Of a stretch of DNA of 64,000 bases, positions 26,406-33,786 are shown piece after piece; position 1 is the first letter of the stretch, and each line of letters starts with the position of its first letter. The notes under the pieces are model-generated. The model worked only from the letters and a program-made list of their open reading frames with translations. It ran no database searches and had not been told where the DNA came from. The DNA comes from CAVTBX01 sp963733135 (GTDB lineage: Bacteria; Actinomycetota; Thermoleophilia; Gaiellales; Gaiellaceae), in the NCBI GenBank assembly GCA_963733135.1, contig CAVTBX010000008.1:124001-188000 (forward strand), given 5' to 3'. A program made the translations under genes and the position numbers.

Positions 26406-27647
26406 CTAGAGGTAGCCCATCGGGTCGACGGCGGCGCCGTTGACCCGGACTTCGAAGTGCAGGTGGTTTCCCGTCGAGCTGCCAGTCGTGCCGACTCCGC
26501 CGATGGCTGTGCCCTGGCCGACCGACCCGCCGCTCATCCAGATGGACGACATGTGCGCGTAGGCGGTCGCGATCCCGCCGCCGTGGTCGATGATGACCGT
26601 GTTCCCGTAGCCGCCCATCCAGCCGGCGAAGATGATCGTCCCCGCGGCCGCGGCATGAATGGGAGTGCCAGACGGCGCCGAGATGTCGATGCCCTCGTGC
26701 AGCCGGCCCCAGCGCCAGCCGAAGCCGCTCGTCAGCACGCCGCTCACCGGCCAGATGAAACCGCTCGACGACGGCGCGCCGGTCGAGCCGCCTGAACCGC
26801 CACTCGGGCTCGAGCCCGAGCTCGACCCCGAGTCCGAGCTCGACGGTGCGGCGGCCGCCTGCGCGGCCCGGATCTGATCGGCGACGGCGGCGCTCGCCGC
26901 CTCCATGGCAGCGAGATCCTCCTCGTGGGCGTGCCGCTCCTCGCGAACGCCCGCGAGCAGCGTCTGCTTCTCGTCGCGCGCTGCTGCGAGGGCGTTCTGC
27001 TCGGCCACCAGGGCGCCATGGGCCGCCTGCTGCTCCGCAGTCTTGTCCGCCAGCTCGGCCGTCGCCGCGGCGACCTCCTTCCGCGTCGCAGCGGTCTCCG
27101 CGCGTGCGATCCGCATGTCGTTGCGCAGCTCCTCGAGGTTCTCGCTGATCTCCTTGTCCTGTCGGCCGATCGCCTGGAAGTAGTCGATCTGCTCGAGGAG
27201 GTCGGTCAGGCTGCCGACCTGGAGGACGATCTCGAGCGTCGAGGTCGTCTCCGCCTCGTAGAGGTCGACGAGACGCTCCTCGAGCCGCTCCTGGGCGATC
27301 CGATGCTGGCCCACCAGGTACTCGAGACGTGCCGTCTGCGCTGCGAGCTTGTCCTCGAGAACGCCGAGGCGAGCACGTGAGGCCGCGAGCTCAGCCTCGA
27401 GCTCAGCGACCAGGCCCGAGAGGACGTCGATGCGGCCCTCGAGTGAGCCGATGTCGGCCGACGCCGACCGGATCTCGCTCGAGAGCACGCCCTCGCGCTG
27501 CTTCGCGGAGTCGATCGAGCTCTGGAGCGCGGCGATCCGGGACTCGATCTGCTGCTGCCGGTCCTGAAGCGCAGCCCCCGCCGTCGCCGAAAGCACAACT
27601 GCCGCGAGGGCTACGAGGGCGCACGTGATGGTCCGGCGGAAGGCCAA
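26406..27647 (-). CDS. M23-family murein hydrolase with coiled coil (EnvC/PcsB-like)
   Basis: A 413-residue exported protein: signal peptide at residues 1-27, a ~220-residue coiled coil (QQQIESRIAALQSSIDSAKQ onward), a Ser/Gly linker, and a C-terminal LytM/M23 domain with HEGIDI (HxxxD) and the HLHFEVR (HxH) zinc ligands, so probably active on cell-wall peptide crosslinks. Coiled-coil plus LytM proteins of this kind often partner with FtsEX in cell division; no ftsEX gene is in the window. Confidence 0.9.
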   Translation of the reverse strand: MAFRRTITCALVALAAVVLSATAGAALQDRQQQIESRIAALQSSIDSAKQREGVLSSEIRSASADIGSLEGRIDVLSGLVAELEAELAASRARLGVLEDKLAAQTARLEYLVGQHRIAQERLEERLVDLYEAETTSTLEIVLQVGSLTDLLEQIDYFQAIGRQDKEISENLEELRNDMRIARAETAATRKEVAAATAELADKTAEQQAAHGALVAEQNALAAARDEKQTLLAGVREERHAHEEDLAAMEAASAAVADQIRAAQAAAAPSSSDSGSSSGSSPSGGSGGSTGAPSSSGFIWPVSGVLTSGFGWRWGRLHEGIDISAPSGTPIHAAAAGTIIFAGWMGGYGNTVIIDHGGGIATAYAHMSSIWMSGGSVGQGTAIGGVGTTGSSTGNHLHFEVRVNGAAVDPMGYL

Positions 27648-27791
27648 GTCAGATACGAGTTTCGCCGAAGGCCAGGACGTCCCTGCGGGCCTCCGACAAG
27701 CTGTGTCGGGGGTCTACGACCGCCTCGTTCTACACGAGATCCGAGCCCGCCGCAAACGCGAACGGGCCGAAATGCAGGGAAAACCGAGTTG
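27648..27791. other. 144-base gap, nothing recognised
   Basis: Between the M23 gene start and the zinc-ribbon gene stop. No hairpin with T-tract, RNA gene or open frame with plausible start was seen. It probably carries the M23 promoter. Confidence 0.3.
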
Positions 27792-28553
27792 CTAGGACGT
27801 CTTGCTCGAGGTGCCCGGCGCAGGTGGATGGACGGGCGGCGCGGGCTCATCCGGGCCTGGCGTCGGCCCGCCCGGATCCGGCTGCGGCGGCTCGGGAATG
27901 TCTCCCTCGTCCGGCGGCGGCCAGGGCTCTGGGACGCGCGGCGGCTCGGGCGGTGCCTCGTCGTGCAGCACCTCGGTGGCCTGCACGGGGCCCTGCACGC
28001 GGCGAACGCGTTCCTCGGTCTCACGGATCATGGTCTCGATCTCCGCCTCCTTCGTCTCGATGCGCTCGGCGACGGCAGCAAGGGCCGTCCGTGCGGCCTT
28101 CGTACCCGCGTCATCCTCCTCGTACACCGCCCGGCCCAGCTCGGCAAAGAGCCTGCCACGATCGGCCTCGAGCTCGGCGAGCTCGCGCCGCGCGCGAAAG
28201 ATCTCGACCTGCCCACGTCCGCGAACCGCGAGCGACTCCCGGATGGCGCCGGCCCGGTAGCGGACGTCGTTGACGCGCCCCCGGTCGACCTGCCCGGGCA
28301 GGAGGACGAGCACCGCGGTGCCGAGAAGCGCCACCACTCCCCACGCCCAGACCCCGCCGGCAAGGAGGATGATGCCGCCGACGGCAAGCGCAATCGCCAG
28401 GATCGTGATCGGGCCCGGGGCGCCGAGCCAGCCTGGGAGCCCGAGCCGGCGCAGCCGCCCACCCGAAGAGCCAGCGGCGAGAGGGCGCCCGCACTCCAGG
28501 CAGAACCGGCTCCCTTCGGGCACCTGCGCCTCGCAATGCGAGCACTCAGGCAC
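27792..28553 (-). CDS. Zinc-ribbon membrane protein
   Basis: A 253-residue protein starting with a zinc ribbon (CSHC at residues ~4-7 and CLEC at ~18-21), then two membrane helices (ITILAIALAVGGIILLAGG and GVVALLGTAVLVLLPGQ), a long charged helix likely to form a coiled coil (ELAELEADRGRLFAELGRAV) and a Pro-rich tail. The GTG at 28553 overlaps the CcmI-like stop by 8 bases, so it is co-translated with the cytochrome c maturation genes. No specific function recognised; the ribbon may sense or bind a partner. Confidence 0.7.
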   Translation of the reverse strand: MPECSHCEAQVPEGSRFCLECGRPLAAGSSGGRLRRLGLPGWLGAPGPITILAIALAVGGIILLAGGVWAWGVVALLGTAVLVLLPGQVDRGRVNDVRYRAGAIRESLAVRGRGQVEIFRARRELAELEADRGRLFAELGRAVYEEDDAGTKAARTALAAVAERIETKEAEIETMIRETEERVRRVQGPVQATEVLHDEAPPEPPRVPEPWPPPDEGDIPEPPQPDPGGPTPGPDEPAPPVHPPAPGTSSKTS

Positions 28554-28884
28554 GGGTTCCCTCGCGAGTCGCCGTCGGCACACGCCGGCCCTCCTGCTCG
28601 TCGAGCGCGCGAAGCGCCGCAGCCGCTTCTGCCCGGAGAGACCCGACGGCCGCTCGATAGTCCGCATCCGAGACCTTGCCCGTGCGGTGATCGAACTCGA
28701 GCTCCTTGAGCGCCCCGAGGGCGCGGTCGCGCTCTTCGGCGAGCCTGGTCCTCTCGCGCTCGGGCCCGGTCGGCTCGCTGAGTGCGTCCGCGGCAGGATC
28801 CGGCTCCCGGAGGAACGGACGCGCGACGACGAGGACGCAGATCACCGCCAGGAGCGCGGCAAGCACGATGGCGACAGCGGTCAT
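28546..28884 (-). CDS. CcmI-like N-terminal protein (cytochrome c maturation)
   Basis: A 112-residue protein: one membrane helix at residues 3-23 (AVAIVLAALLAVICVLVVAR), then a soluble helix pair (ERDRALGALKELEFDHRTGKVSDADYRAAV) that matches the membrane-proximal part of CcmI/CycH, which presents apocytochrome to the haem lyase. The TPR domain of full-length CcmI is missing, leaving a short form. ATGA overlap with ccmF supports a role in the same complex. Confidence 0.7.
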   Translation of the reverse strand: MTAVAIVLAALLAVICVLVVARPFLREPDPAADALSEPTGPERERTRLAEERDRALGALKELEFDHRTGKVSDADYRAAVGSLRAEAAAALRALDEQEGRRVPTATREGTRA

Positions 28885-30878
28885 GAAGCGGGCGCGATCG
28901 CACCGGGCTCGGCGAAGCGCCGTGCGAGCCGCTGCTGCTCGCGCGCGTCGGGCCACATGGCGACGAGCGCGCCGAGCAGGAAGACGAAGCCGGAGAGCCA
29001 GATCAGGTTCACGAGCGGGTTCACGATCACCTCGAGGACAACCGAGCCGTCCTCGTTGAACTGTTCGGCGATCACGAACAGATCCTGAGCCCGCAGGAAG
29101 TCGGTGCGGATCGCGACCTCGTTCGAAGTCTGCTCCTCGGCCGGGTAGCGGTTCTTGCCCGGGGTGATCGTCCCGAGAGACGCGTCACCTCGCGTTACGG
29201 CGAGATCGGCCCGTAGCTCGGTCGCGTTCGCCGCTTCCTCCTGGCGCGAGCCCACGAGCGAGAGCGTGTAGCCGGCGACCTCGACGGACTCGCCCGGCTG
29301 GAGGGTGGCATCTCGCGTCGTCGAGAAGCCTCCGATCCCGATTGCGCCGATCAGGAGGAGCACGATCGCGGCATGGATCACATAGCCGCCGTAGCGCCTC
29401 CGGTTCCGACTGACGAGCGAGCCGAACGCGGCCGGCCAGGAGCCGTCGCCGAGCGCTTTCCGAGCCCGCGTCCCGCGCACGAACTCGAGCATGATCGCCG
29501 CGAGCACGAACGCGGCGAACGTGTACCCGACGAGCCCGGCCGGGCTCGAGCTCCCGCCGGCGATCGCGAGGGCAGCGCCGACGACGAGAGCGACGGCTGC
29601 CGGAATGAGGAGCGACGCGCCCAGGGCCCGCAAGGAGGCGTGGCGCCAGGCGACGAGCGGCCCGATTCCCATCAGAAGGATGAGCGGGAGCCCGAAGACG
29701 ATCGCGAAGAAGTTGTAGTACGGCGCGCCAACCGTGACGGTCACGCCGCGCACCGCCTCGGAGACGAGCGGGTAGACCACGCCCCAGAGGATGGTGAGCG
29801 CGAACGCGACGAGGAAGAGGTTGTTGTAGAGAAACGCGGCCTCGCGGGAGACGAGCGACTCGAGCCGCGTGCGCGATCGGAGGAGCGGCAGCCGCCAGAG
29901 GATGAGCGCGGTCGAGGCGGCCACGACGACCACGATGAACCCGAGGAACCACGCGCCGATCGGTGACTGCGTGAAGGAGTGGATCGAGTTCAGGACACCG
30001 CTTCGCGTCAGGAAGGTGCCGAAGAGCGAGAGCCCGAACGCGAGCGTGACGAGCACGGCGTTCCAGACCCGGAGCATGTTCTTTTTCTCCTGGATCATCA
30101 CCGAGTGGAGGAAGGCGGTCGCGACGAGCCAGGGCATGAGCGCGGCGTTCTCGACCGGGTCCCAGGCGTACCAGCCGCCCCACCCCACCTCCTCGTACGC
30201 CCATTTCGCGCCCAGGAGGATCGCGACGCCGAGGAACGCCCACGCGCCGAGCGTCCAACGCCGGGTCGCGATGATCCAGCGCTCATCGGTGCGACGCGAG
30301 GCGAGGGCGGCCATCGCGAAGGCGAACGGGATCGTGAGGCCGATGTAGCCGAGATAGAGAAGCGGCGGGTGGGCGAGCATGTACGGGTTCTGGAGACTCG
30401 GGTTCAGGCCGGCGCCGTCCACGGGCGCCGTCTGCGTCGCGAACGGCGAGGCCACGAAGACCAGGACGATCGCGAAGAAGGCCGAGACGCCGCCGAGGAT
30501 CGGCGCCGTCCAGGGCAACACGTCGCGGGTCAGCTTCCGGTTGAGAACGAGCGCCGCCGACCCGGCGCCCGTGAGAACGAGGAACCAGAGGAGGAGCGAC
30601 CCCTCCTGCCCGCTCCAGAACGCCGAGAGCGCGTAGCGGAGCGGCAATTCCCGGCTCGTGTGCTCGGCGACGTAGGTGAACCTGAAGTCGCCTCGCGCGA
30701 GCGCCCCGAGCAGCACCAGGGAGGCCACGAGCGCCGAGGCGAACGCGGCGTAGTAGGCGTTACGAGCCGACTCGAGCAGACGTCGTCGGCCGCGATAGGC
30801 GGCAAGCCCGCCAGCGACGGCCGCATAGACGACCAGCCCGAGGGCGAGGAGGAGCGCGGCTCGGCCGAGCAGGGCCAT
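28881..30878 (-). CDS. ccmF: Cytochrome c haem lyase subunit CcmF
   Basis: Membrane enzyme that transfers haem from holo-CcmE to apocytochrome c. The 665-residue protein has about 14-15 membrane helices, the tryptophan-rich signature WGGWYAWDPVENAALMPW near residue 233 and conserved His-containing segments (YMLAHPPLLYLGYIG, FLHSVMIQEKKNMLRVWN). Length is normal for the family. It follows ccmE by 19 bases and overlaps the CcmI-like gene by 4. A very long plus-strand shadow frame lies over it and is ignored. Confidence 0.95.
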   Translation of the reverse strand: MALLGRAALLLALGLVVYAAVAGGLAAYRGRRRLLESARNAYYAAFASALVASLVLLGALARGDFRFTYVAEHTSRELPLRYALSAFWSGQEGSLLLWFLVLTGAGSAALVLNRKLTRDVLPWTAPILGGVSAFFAIVLVFVASPFATQTAPVDGAGLNPSLQNPYMLAHPPLLYLGYIGLTIPFAFAMAALASRRTDERWIIATRRWTLGAWAFLGVAILLGAKWAYEEVGWGGWYAWDPVENAALMPWLVATAFLHSVMIQEKKNMLRVWNAVLVTLAFGLSLFGTFLTRSGVLNSIHSFTQSPIGAWFLGFIVVVVAASTALILWRLPLLRSRTRLESLVSREAAFLYNNLFLVAFALTILWGVVYPLVSEAVRGVTVTVGAPYYNFFAIVFGLPLILLMGIGPLVAWRHASLRALGASLLIPAAVALVVGAALAIAGGSSSPAGLVGYTFAAFVLAAIMLEFVRGTRARKALGDGSWPAAFGSLVSRNRRRYGGYVIHAAIVLLLIGAIGIGGFSTTRDATLQPGESVEVAGYTLSLVGSRQEEAANATELRADLAVTRGDASLGTITPGKNRYPAEEQTSNEVAIRTDFLRAQDLFVIAEQFNEDGSVVLEVIVNPLVNLIWLSGFVFLLGALVAMWPDAREQQRLARRFAEPGAIAPAS

Positions 30879-30897
30879 CAGTGCCCCCGTGTCCTCG

Positions 30898-31302
30898 CTA
30901 GGAGGGCGAGTCGGAGTCCGGAGCGTACTTCGACGGGCACTTCGTCACGAGCGAGTCGGGCTCGGCCACGAAGACACCGTTCTGGAGCGTCCCGGTGACA
31001 GAGATGTCACGTCCGCTCCGGAAGAGGTCGGGCACAGAGCCGTGGTAGACGACCGGCACGCGCGCGGAGCCTTCTCCTTGGGGGTCGGTGAGCGTGAAGC
31101 GGAGCCCGTCTCCCTGGGCGTCACCTGTCGGCTTCCCTACGACCAGGCCGGCGAGGACGACCTCGTCGGTTTGGCCGGCCAGCTCGCTCGGCGTCAACTG
31201 CTCGGTGCCGCCGGCGAGGGCGTTGTAGACGAGGAAGATCGCGAGGACCGCCGCGACCGAGAGCGCGACGACGAGACGCGCAGGATTGCGTCTCCGTGCC
31301 AC
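30898..31302 (-). CDS. ccmE: Haem chaperone CcmE, CxxxY variant
   Basis: Carries haem covalently to CcmF. The 134-residue protein has an N-terminal anchor (LVVALSVAAVLAIFLVYNAL) and an OB-fold domain ending in LVTKCPSKYAPDS. In the well-studied enzyme the haem-binding residue is the His of HxxxY (LAKHDENY); here a Cys occupies that place, giving CxxxY. This variant is known from some Desulfovibrio and archaea and is associated there with a modified system lacking CcmH. The GTG at 31302 is the only start giving the anchor. Confidence 0.9.
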   Translation of the reverse strand: MARRRNPARLVVALSVAAVLAIFLVYNALAGGTEQLTPSELAGQTDEVVLAGLVVGKPTGDAQGDGLRFTLTDPQGEGSARVPVVYHGSVPDLFRSGRDISVTGTLQNGVFVAEPDSLVTKCPSKYAPDSDSPS

Positions 31303-31338
31303 GTCCCGAGTCTAGCTGGGCGGCTAGTCCGCGGGGTT

Positions 31339-31578
31339 CTAGGAGGGCTTCGGGATGGGCTTGCGGAGCGGGATCCGGTACCCGTGCTCGCGGCAGAGTT
31401 CGCCCGGATCGTCCTCGGTGAGCGCATCGCAGTAGCCCTTGCCGTAGGCCGCGCGCATGAACGCAGCGACGACCTCGAGGTTCCAGTCGTCCACGTCGCA
31501 GGCCTCCGCCCAGAGGTCGGCGAGGCGCACGTCGATATCCAGCTCGAGCAGCTCGATGCGGCTTGGTCGCTTGGCCAT
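31339..31578 (-). CDS. Small hypothetical protein upstream of ccmE
   Basis: A 79-residue soluble protein (RIELLELDIDVRLADLWAEA, then VVAAFMRAAYGKGYCDALTE and CREHGYRIP). Predicted helical, two Cys, composition clearly coding. The ATG at 31578 follows a run of six T on this strand. It ends 36 bases before ccmE and may be the first gene of that operon. No family recognised. Confidence 0.6.
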   Translation of the reverse strand: MAKRPSRIELLELDIDVRLADLWAEACDVDDWNLEVVAAFMRAAYGKGYCDALTEDDPGELCREHGYRIPLRKPIPKPS

Positions 31579-31606
31579 GCAAAAAAGGTAGAGGCCTGAT
31601 CGGATG

Positions 31607-31764
31607 GAGGCCGCGGAGCGGCCGGGCAAGTTGCGCCGCCCTCCGTGCAACTTGCATGGAGGGCGCGGAAGCGCCCGGTCACCCGGAGGCCGCGCAGCGG
31701 CCGGGCAAGTTGCGCCGCTTCATGCGCAACTTGCATGGAGGGCGCGCAAGCGCGCCCGGTAACG
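31607..31764. repeat. Two tandem 79-base hairpin units
   Basis: Two direct copies (31607-31685 and 31686-31764) of a unit containing three successive inverted repeats: a GGCCGCGC/AGCGGCC hairpin, an outer stem GCAAGTTGCGC/GCGCAACTTGC (11 bases perfect in copy 2, 9 in copy 1), and GGGCGCG/CGCGCCC. Copies differ at a few positions, several in loops and several as compensating pairs. Non-coding, no terminal repeats with target duplication seen. Confidence 0.7.
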
Positions 31765-31824
31765 CGCGTTCCTCCGACTGGACAAGACATTGCTTGACAA
31801 GACCTCCGGGCCCGCTGAGTTCCC

Positions 31825-31968
31825 ATGAGCGCCAAGGCGAGAGCCGTGATCGCTTCGCCGTTCGTCGTTACCGAAGCCGCGTTCCGCGCCGGACAGAACG
31901 ACGTCGAGCTCTTCTGGGTTCGCCCGACCGGCGCAGGCCACTCTCTGGCGCCGATCACGCCCGACTAG
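31825..31968 (+). CDS. Possible 47-residue open frame (doubtful)
   Basis: ATG at 31825 to TAG at 31966-31968, encoding MSAKARAVIASPFVVTEAAF and a further 27 residues. There is no good Shine-Dalgarno sequence, and no family is recognised. It ends nine bases before the next gene's GTG, which would suit translational coupling. Listed only as a candidate. Confidence 0.25.
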   Translation: MSAKARAVIASPFVVTEAAFRAGQNDVELFWVRPTGAGHSLAPITPD

Positions 31969-31977
31969 GCTGGCCGA

Positions 31978-32811
31978 GTGAGCGCCGTCCGCTTCGGTCC
32001 CGCACGCGTCCCGAGTCGTGAGGATCCGGACGCCGCTGTCGAGCTCTTGGTCGAGCGTGGCTTCGACGCCTGCGAGATCGACTTCGAGAGCGGCTTCTGG
32101 ATGAAGCCGGAGTGGGAATGGGCAGCGCGCTTCGGCGAGGCGGCCCGCGAGGCCGGCATCGTCCTCTCCGTCCACGCGCCGATCCCGGCATTCCTCGGCC
32201 ACCTGCCGCACGACGCGGGTAAGAAGAAACGCGCGGTCGGGATGCTCGACCACACTGCGGGCGTCGCCGTCGCCACAGGCGCGGAGCTCGTCGTCTTCCA
32301 CCCCGGCTTCCTGCTCGGCAGAGAACGCCAGGCCGCCCTGGACGCCGTCGTGGAGCAGCTCGCCGAGCTCCGTGACCGGCTCGAAGGCAAGGACCGGGCG
32401 GTGCCGTTCGGGATCGAGATCATGGGGCGGGTCCGTGACCTCGGCACCGCTGACGACGTCTTCCACGTCGCGGCGCGCCTTCCGTGGGTTCGGCCCGTGC
32501 TCGACTTCGCTCATCTCCATGCGGTGACAGACGGCGGCTTCACCGGCGTGGAGAGCTTCGCCGAGATCCTCGAGCTCGCTGACGACCTACTCGAGCCTGG
32601 CGCGCCGTTCCACATCCACTTCTCGGACATCCGGTACGCGAACCGAAACGAGGATCGCCACGTGCCCTACGGCGAGGGCACGCTCCGCGCCGAGCCGCTG
32701 CGCGACGCCCTGGCGCGCTTCGACCGGCCGGCCACGGTCATCTCCGAGGCGCCGGATCCCGCTTCGACGGACACGATCCGCGACATCCTCCTGAGCCGAA
32801 CTCCCGCTTAG
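31978..32811 (+). CDS. Endonuclease IV-like TIM-barrel protein (AP endonuclease family 2)
   Basis: A 277-residue barrel. Residues that bind the three zincs in endonuclease IV all have counterparts by eye: SVHAP near 63, FHPG near 101, IEIMG near 145, DFAHLHA near 176, HIHFSD near 214, DRHVPYGEG near 226 and the Glu of ISEAPD near 255. It could be a true AP-site nuclease (Nfo) or a sugar-phosphate isomerase/epimerase of the same fold; the intact DRHxxxGxG region favours the nuclease. Starts at a GTG. A LexA-like box lies 2.7 kb downstream at another gene, not here. Confidence 0.8.
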   Translation: MSAVRFGPARVPSREDPDAAVELLVERGFDACEIDFESGFWMKPEWEWAARFGEAAREAGIVLSVHAPIPAFLGHLPHDAGKKKRAVGMLDHTAGVAVATGAELVVFHPGFLLGRERQAALDAVVEQLAELRDRLEGKDRAVPFGIEIMGRVRDLGTADDVFHVAARLPWVRPVLDFAHLHAVTDGGFTGVESFAEILELADDLLEPGAPFHIHFSDIRYANRNEDRHVPYGEGTLRAEPLRDALARFDRPATVISEAPDPASTDTIRDILLSRTPA

Positions 32812-32851
32812 GCGCCTCGGCGCACCCGCGAGTGCGTTGTAGAGTCGCCGG

Positions 32852-33091
32852 ATGGCCATGGGGCGCAGGGGCGATTCGATGCCGGGCGAGCCGGGCCGGG
32901 CCCGCCCCCGCTGGCAGGGCCTCGAGCACGCCTTCACGAAGATCGTGATGACGCTGGGGATCATCGGGGTCGGCACCGCGCTGGCCGCGATCCTCGGGAC
33001 TCAGGACGTGGATTCGTGGATCGTCGGGCTCGTCGTCTCGCTCGTGGCGGTGGTGCTCGCGGCGCTTCTCTGGTCGCGCGTTCGCGAGTAG
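32852..33091 (+). CDS. Small two-helix membrane protein
   Basis: A 79-residue protein with a basic Pro/Arg start and two membrane helices (IVMTLGIIGVGTALAAILG and WIVGLVVSLVAVVLAALLW). No family recognised. It follows the endonuclease IV-like gene by 40 bases on the same strand. Confidence 0.65.
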   Translation: MAMGRRGDSMPGEPGRARPRWQGLEHAFTKIVMTLGIIGVGTALAAILGTQDVDSWIVGLVVSLVAVVLAALLWSRVRE

Positions 33092-33095
33092 AAGA

Positions 33096-33134
33096 GGAGG
33101 CCCGGGCCGAGCCAAGGCCCGACCCGGGCTCGGT
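33096..33134. terminator. Possible bidirectional terminator
   Basis: Between the convergent small membrane protein and the CBS gene, GCCCGGG...CCCGGGC arms with an internal GGCC-rich pair form a long GC-rich hairpin. There is no T-tract. Confidence 0.4.
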
Positions 33135-33135
33135 G

Positions 33136-33546
33136 CTACCGCGAGATCTGCTCGACGACCTCGCCGGTGCGGTTGTCCTCGCCCTTCCGCGCCACGTCCG
33201 CCTGGGCGACGATTCCGACCAGCCGGCCGTCCTCGACCACCGGCAGCCGGCGAACCTGCGCCGACGCCATCGTGCGGAGCGCGACGTCGAGCTCGTCGTC
33301 GGGCGACACGGTCTTCAGGTCGCTCGTGACGATGTCGCTGAGCCTCGTCGAGCTCGCATCGCGACCCTCGGCGACCACACGCACGACGATGTCGCGGTCG
33401 GTGACGAGGCCGACGAGACGATCGCCGTCGACGACCGGGATTGGCCCGACGTCCTTTTGCGCCATCAGCTTGGCGGCATCGGCGACCATCGCGGACGAGT
33501 CGCAGGTGGTCGGATTGGATGTCATCAGGTCTCTGATCTGACCCAT
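33136..33546 (-). CDS. Two-CBS-domain protein
   Basis: A 136-residue protein made only of a CBS pair (Bateman module): IRDLMTSNPTTCDSSAMVAD, DVGPIPVVDGDRLVGLVTDR and DIVVRV in the first, VRRLPVVEDGRLVGIVAQAD in the second. Such proteins bind adenine nucleotides and regulate partners. The GRLVGI(V/L)T.RD pattern is intact in both. It has its own ATG at 33546 with a gaggaggcactcc ribosome site. Partner unknown. Confidence 0.88.
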   Translation of the reverse strand: MGQIRDLMTSNPTTCDSSAMVADAAKLMAQKDVGPIPVVDGDRLVGLVTDRDIVVRVVAEGRDASSTRLSDIVTSDLKTVSPDDELDVALRTMASAQVRRLPVVEDGRLVGIVAQADVARKGEDNRTGEVVEQISR

Positions 33547-33627
33547 GGAGTGCCTCCTCTGTCGTTTCTCCCGGGCTACCCGGAGCGCTGGCCCGGAAAC
33601 CCCCGAGTACCTTCTTGGACGACCGTG

Positions 33628-33786
33628 GTGGGCAGGACGTATCTGGAGCGCGGCCGGCCCGTAGTCGTGCTCGTCCGCTGGGGATCCGGAGGCGGGCCGC
33701 GGAACGTGCTCGTCGAGCGTGAGAACGGTGAGCGGGTCGTCCGGCCCTTCCGTGGGCTCCGGAAGACGCCCGCTCGTCCGACCTAG
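33628..33786 (+). CDS. 52-residue hypothetical protein
   Basis: GTG at 33628 (a second GTG precedes it) to TAG, encoding VGRTYLERGRPVVVLVRWGS and PRNVLVERENGERVVRPFRG. Basic, beta-rich, probably an SH3-like small fold. I believe similar short proteins occur in actinobacteria. Its stop shares CTAG with the convergent radical SAM gene. Confidence 0.5.
   Translation: MGRTYLERGRPVVVLVRWGSGGGPRNVLVERENGERVVRPFRGLRKTPARPT

Larger units (their letters stand above)
31579..31977. other. 399-base intergenic region between ccmE operon and endonuclease IV-like gene
   Basis: Holds the tandem hairpin element (31607-31764) and one short plus-strand open frame (31825-31968). The rest shows an A/T-richer patch around 31781-31800 (GACAAGACATTGCTTGACAA, with the direct repeat TGACAAGAC nearby), which may be promoter DNA. 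Confidence 0.5.

Noticed and set aside
31607..31764. The tandem repeat as a short CRISPR array
   Set aside because: There are only two directly adjacent units with no spacers, and no cas genes are nearby.
31194..31958. A 254-residue minus-strand frame through the tandem hairpin element
   Set aside because: It reads through the repeat and through ccmE in another frame and carries no domain.
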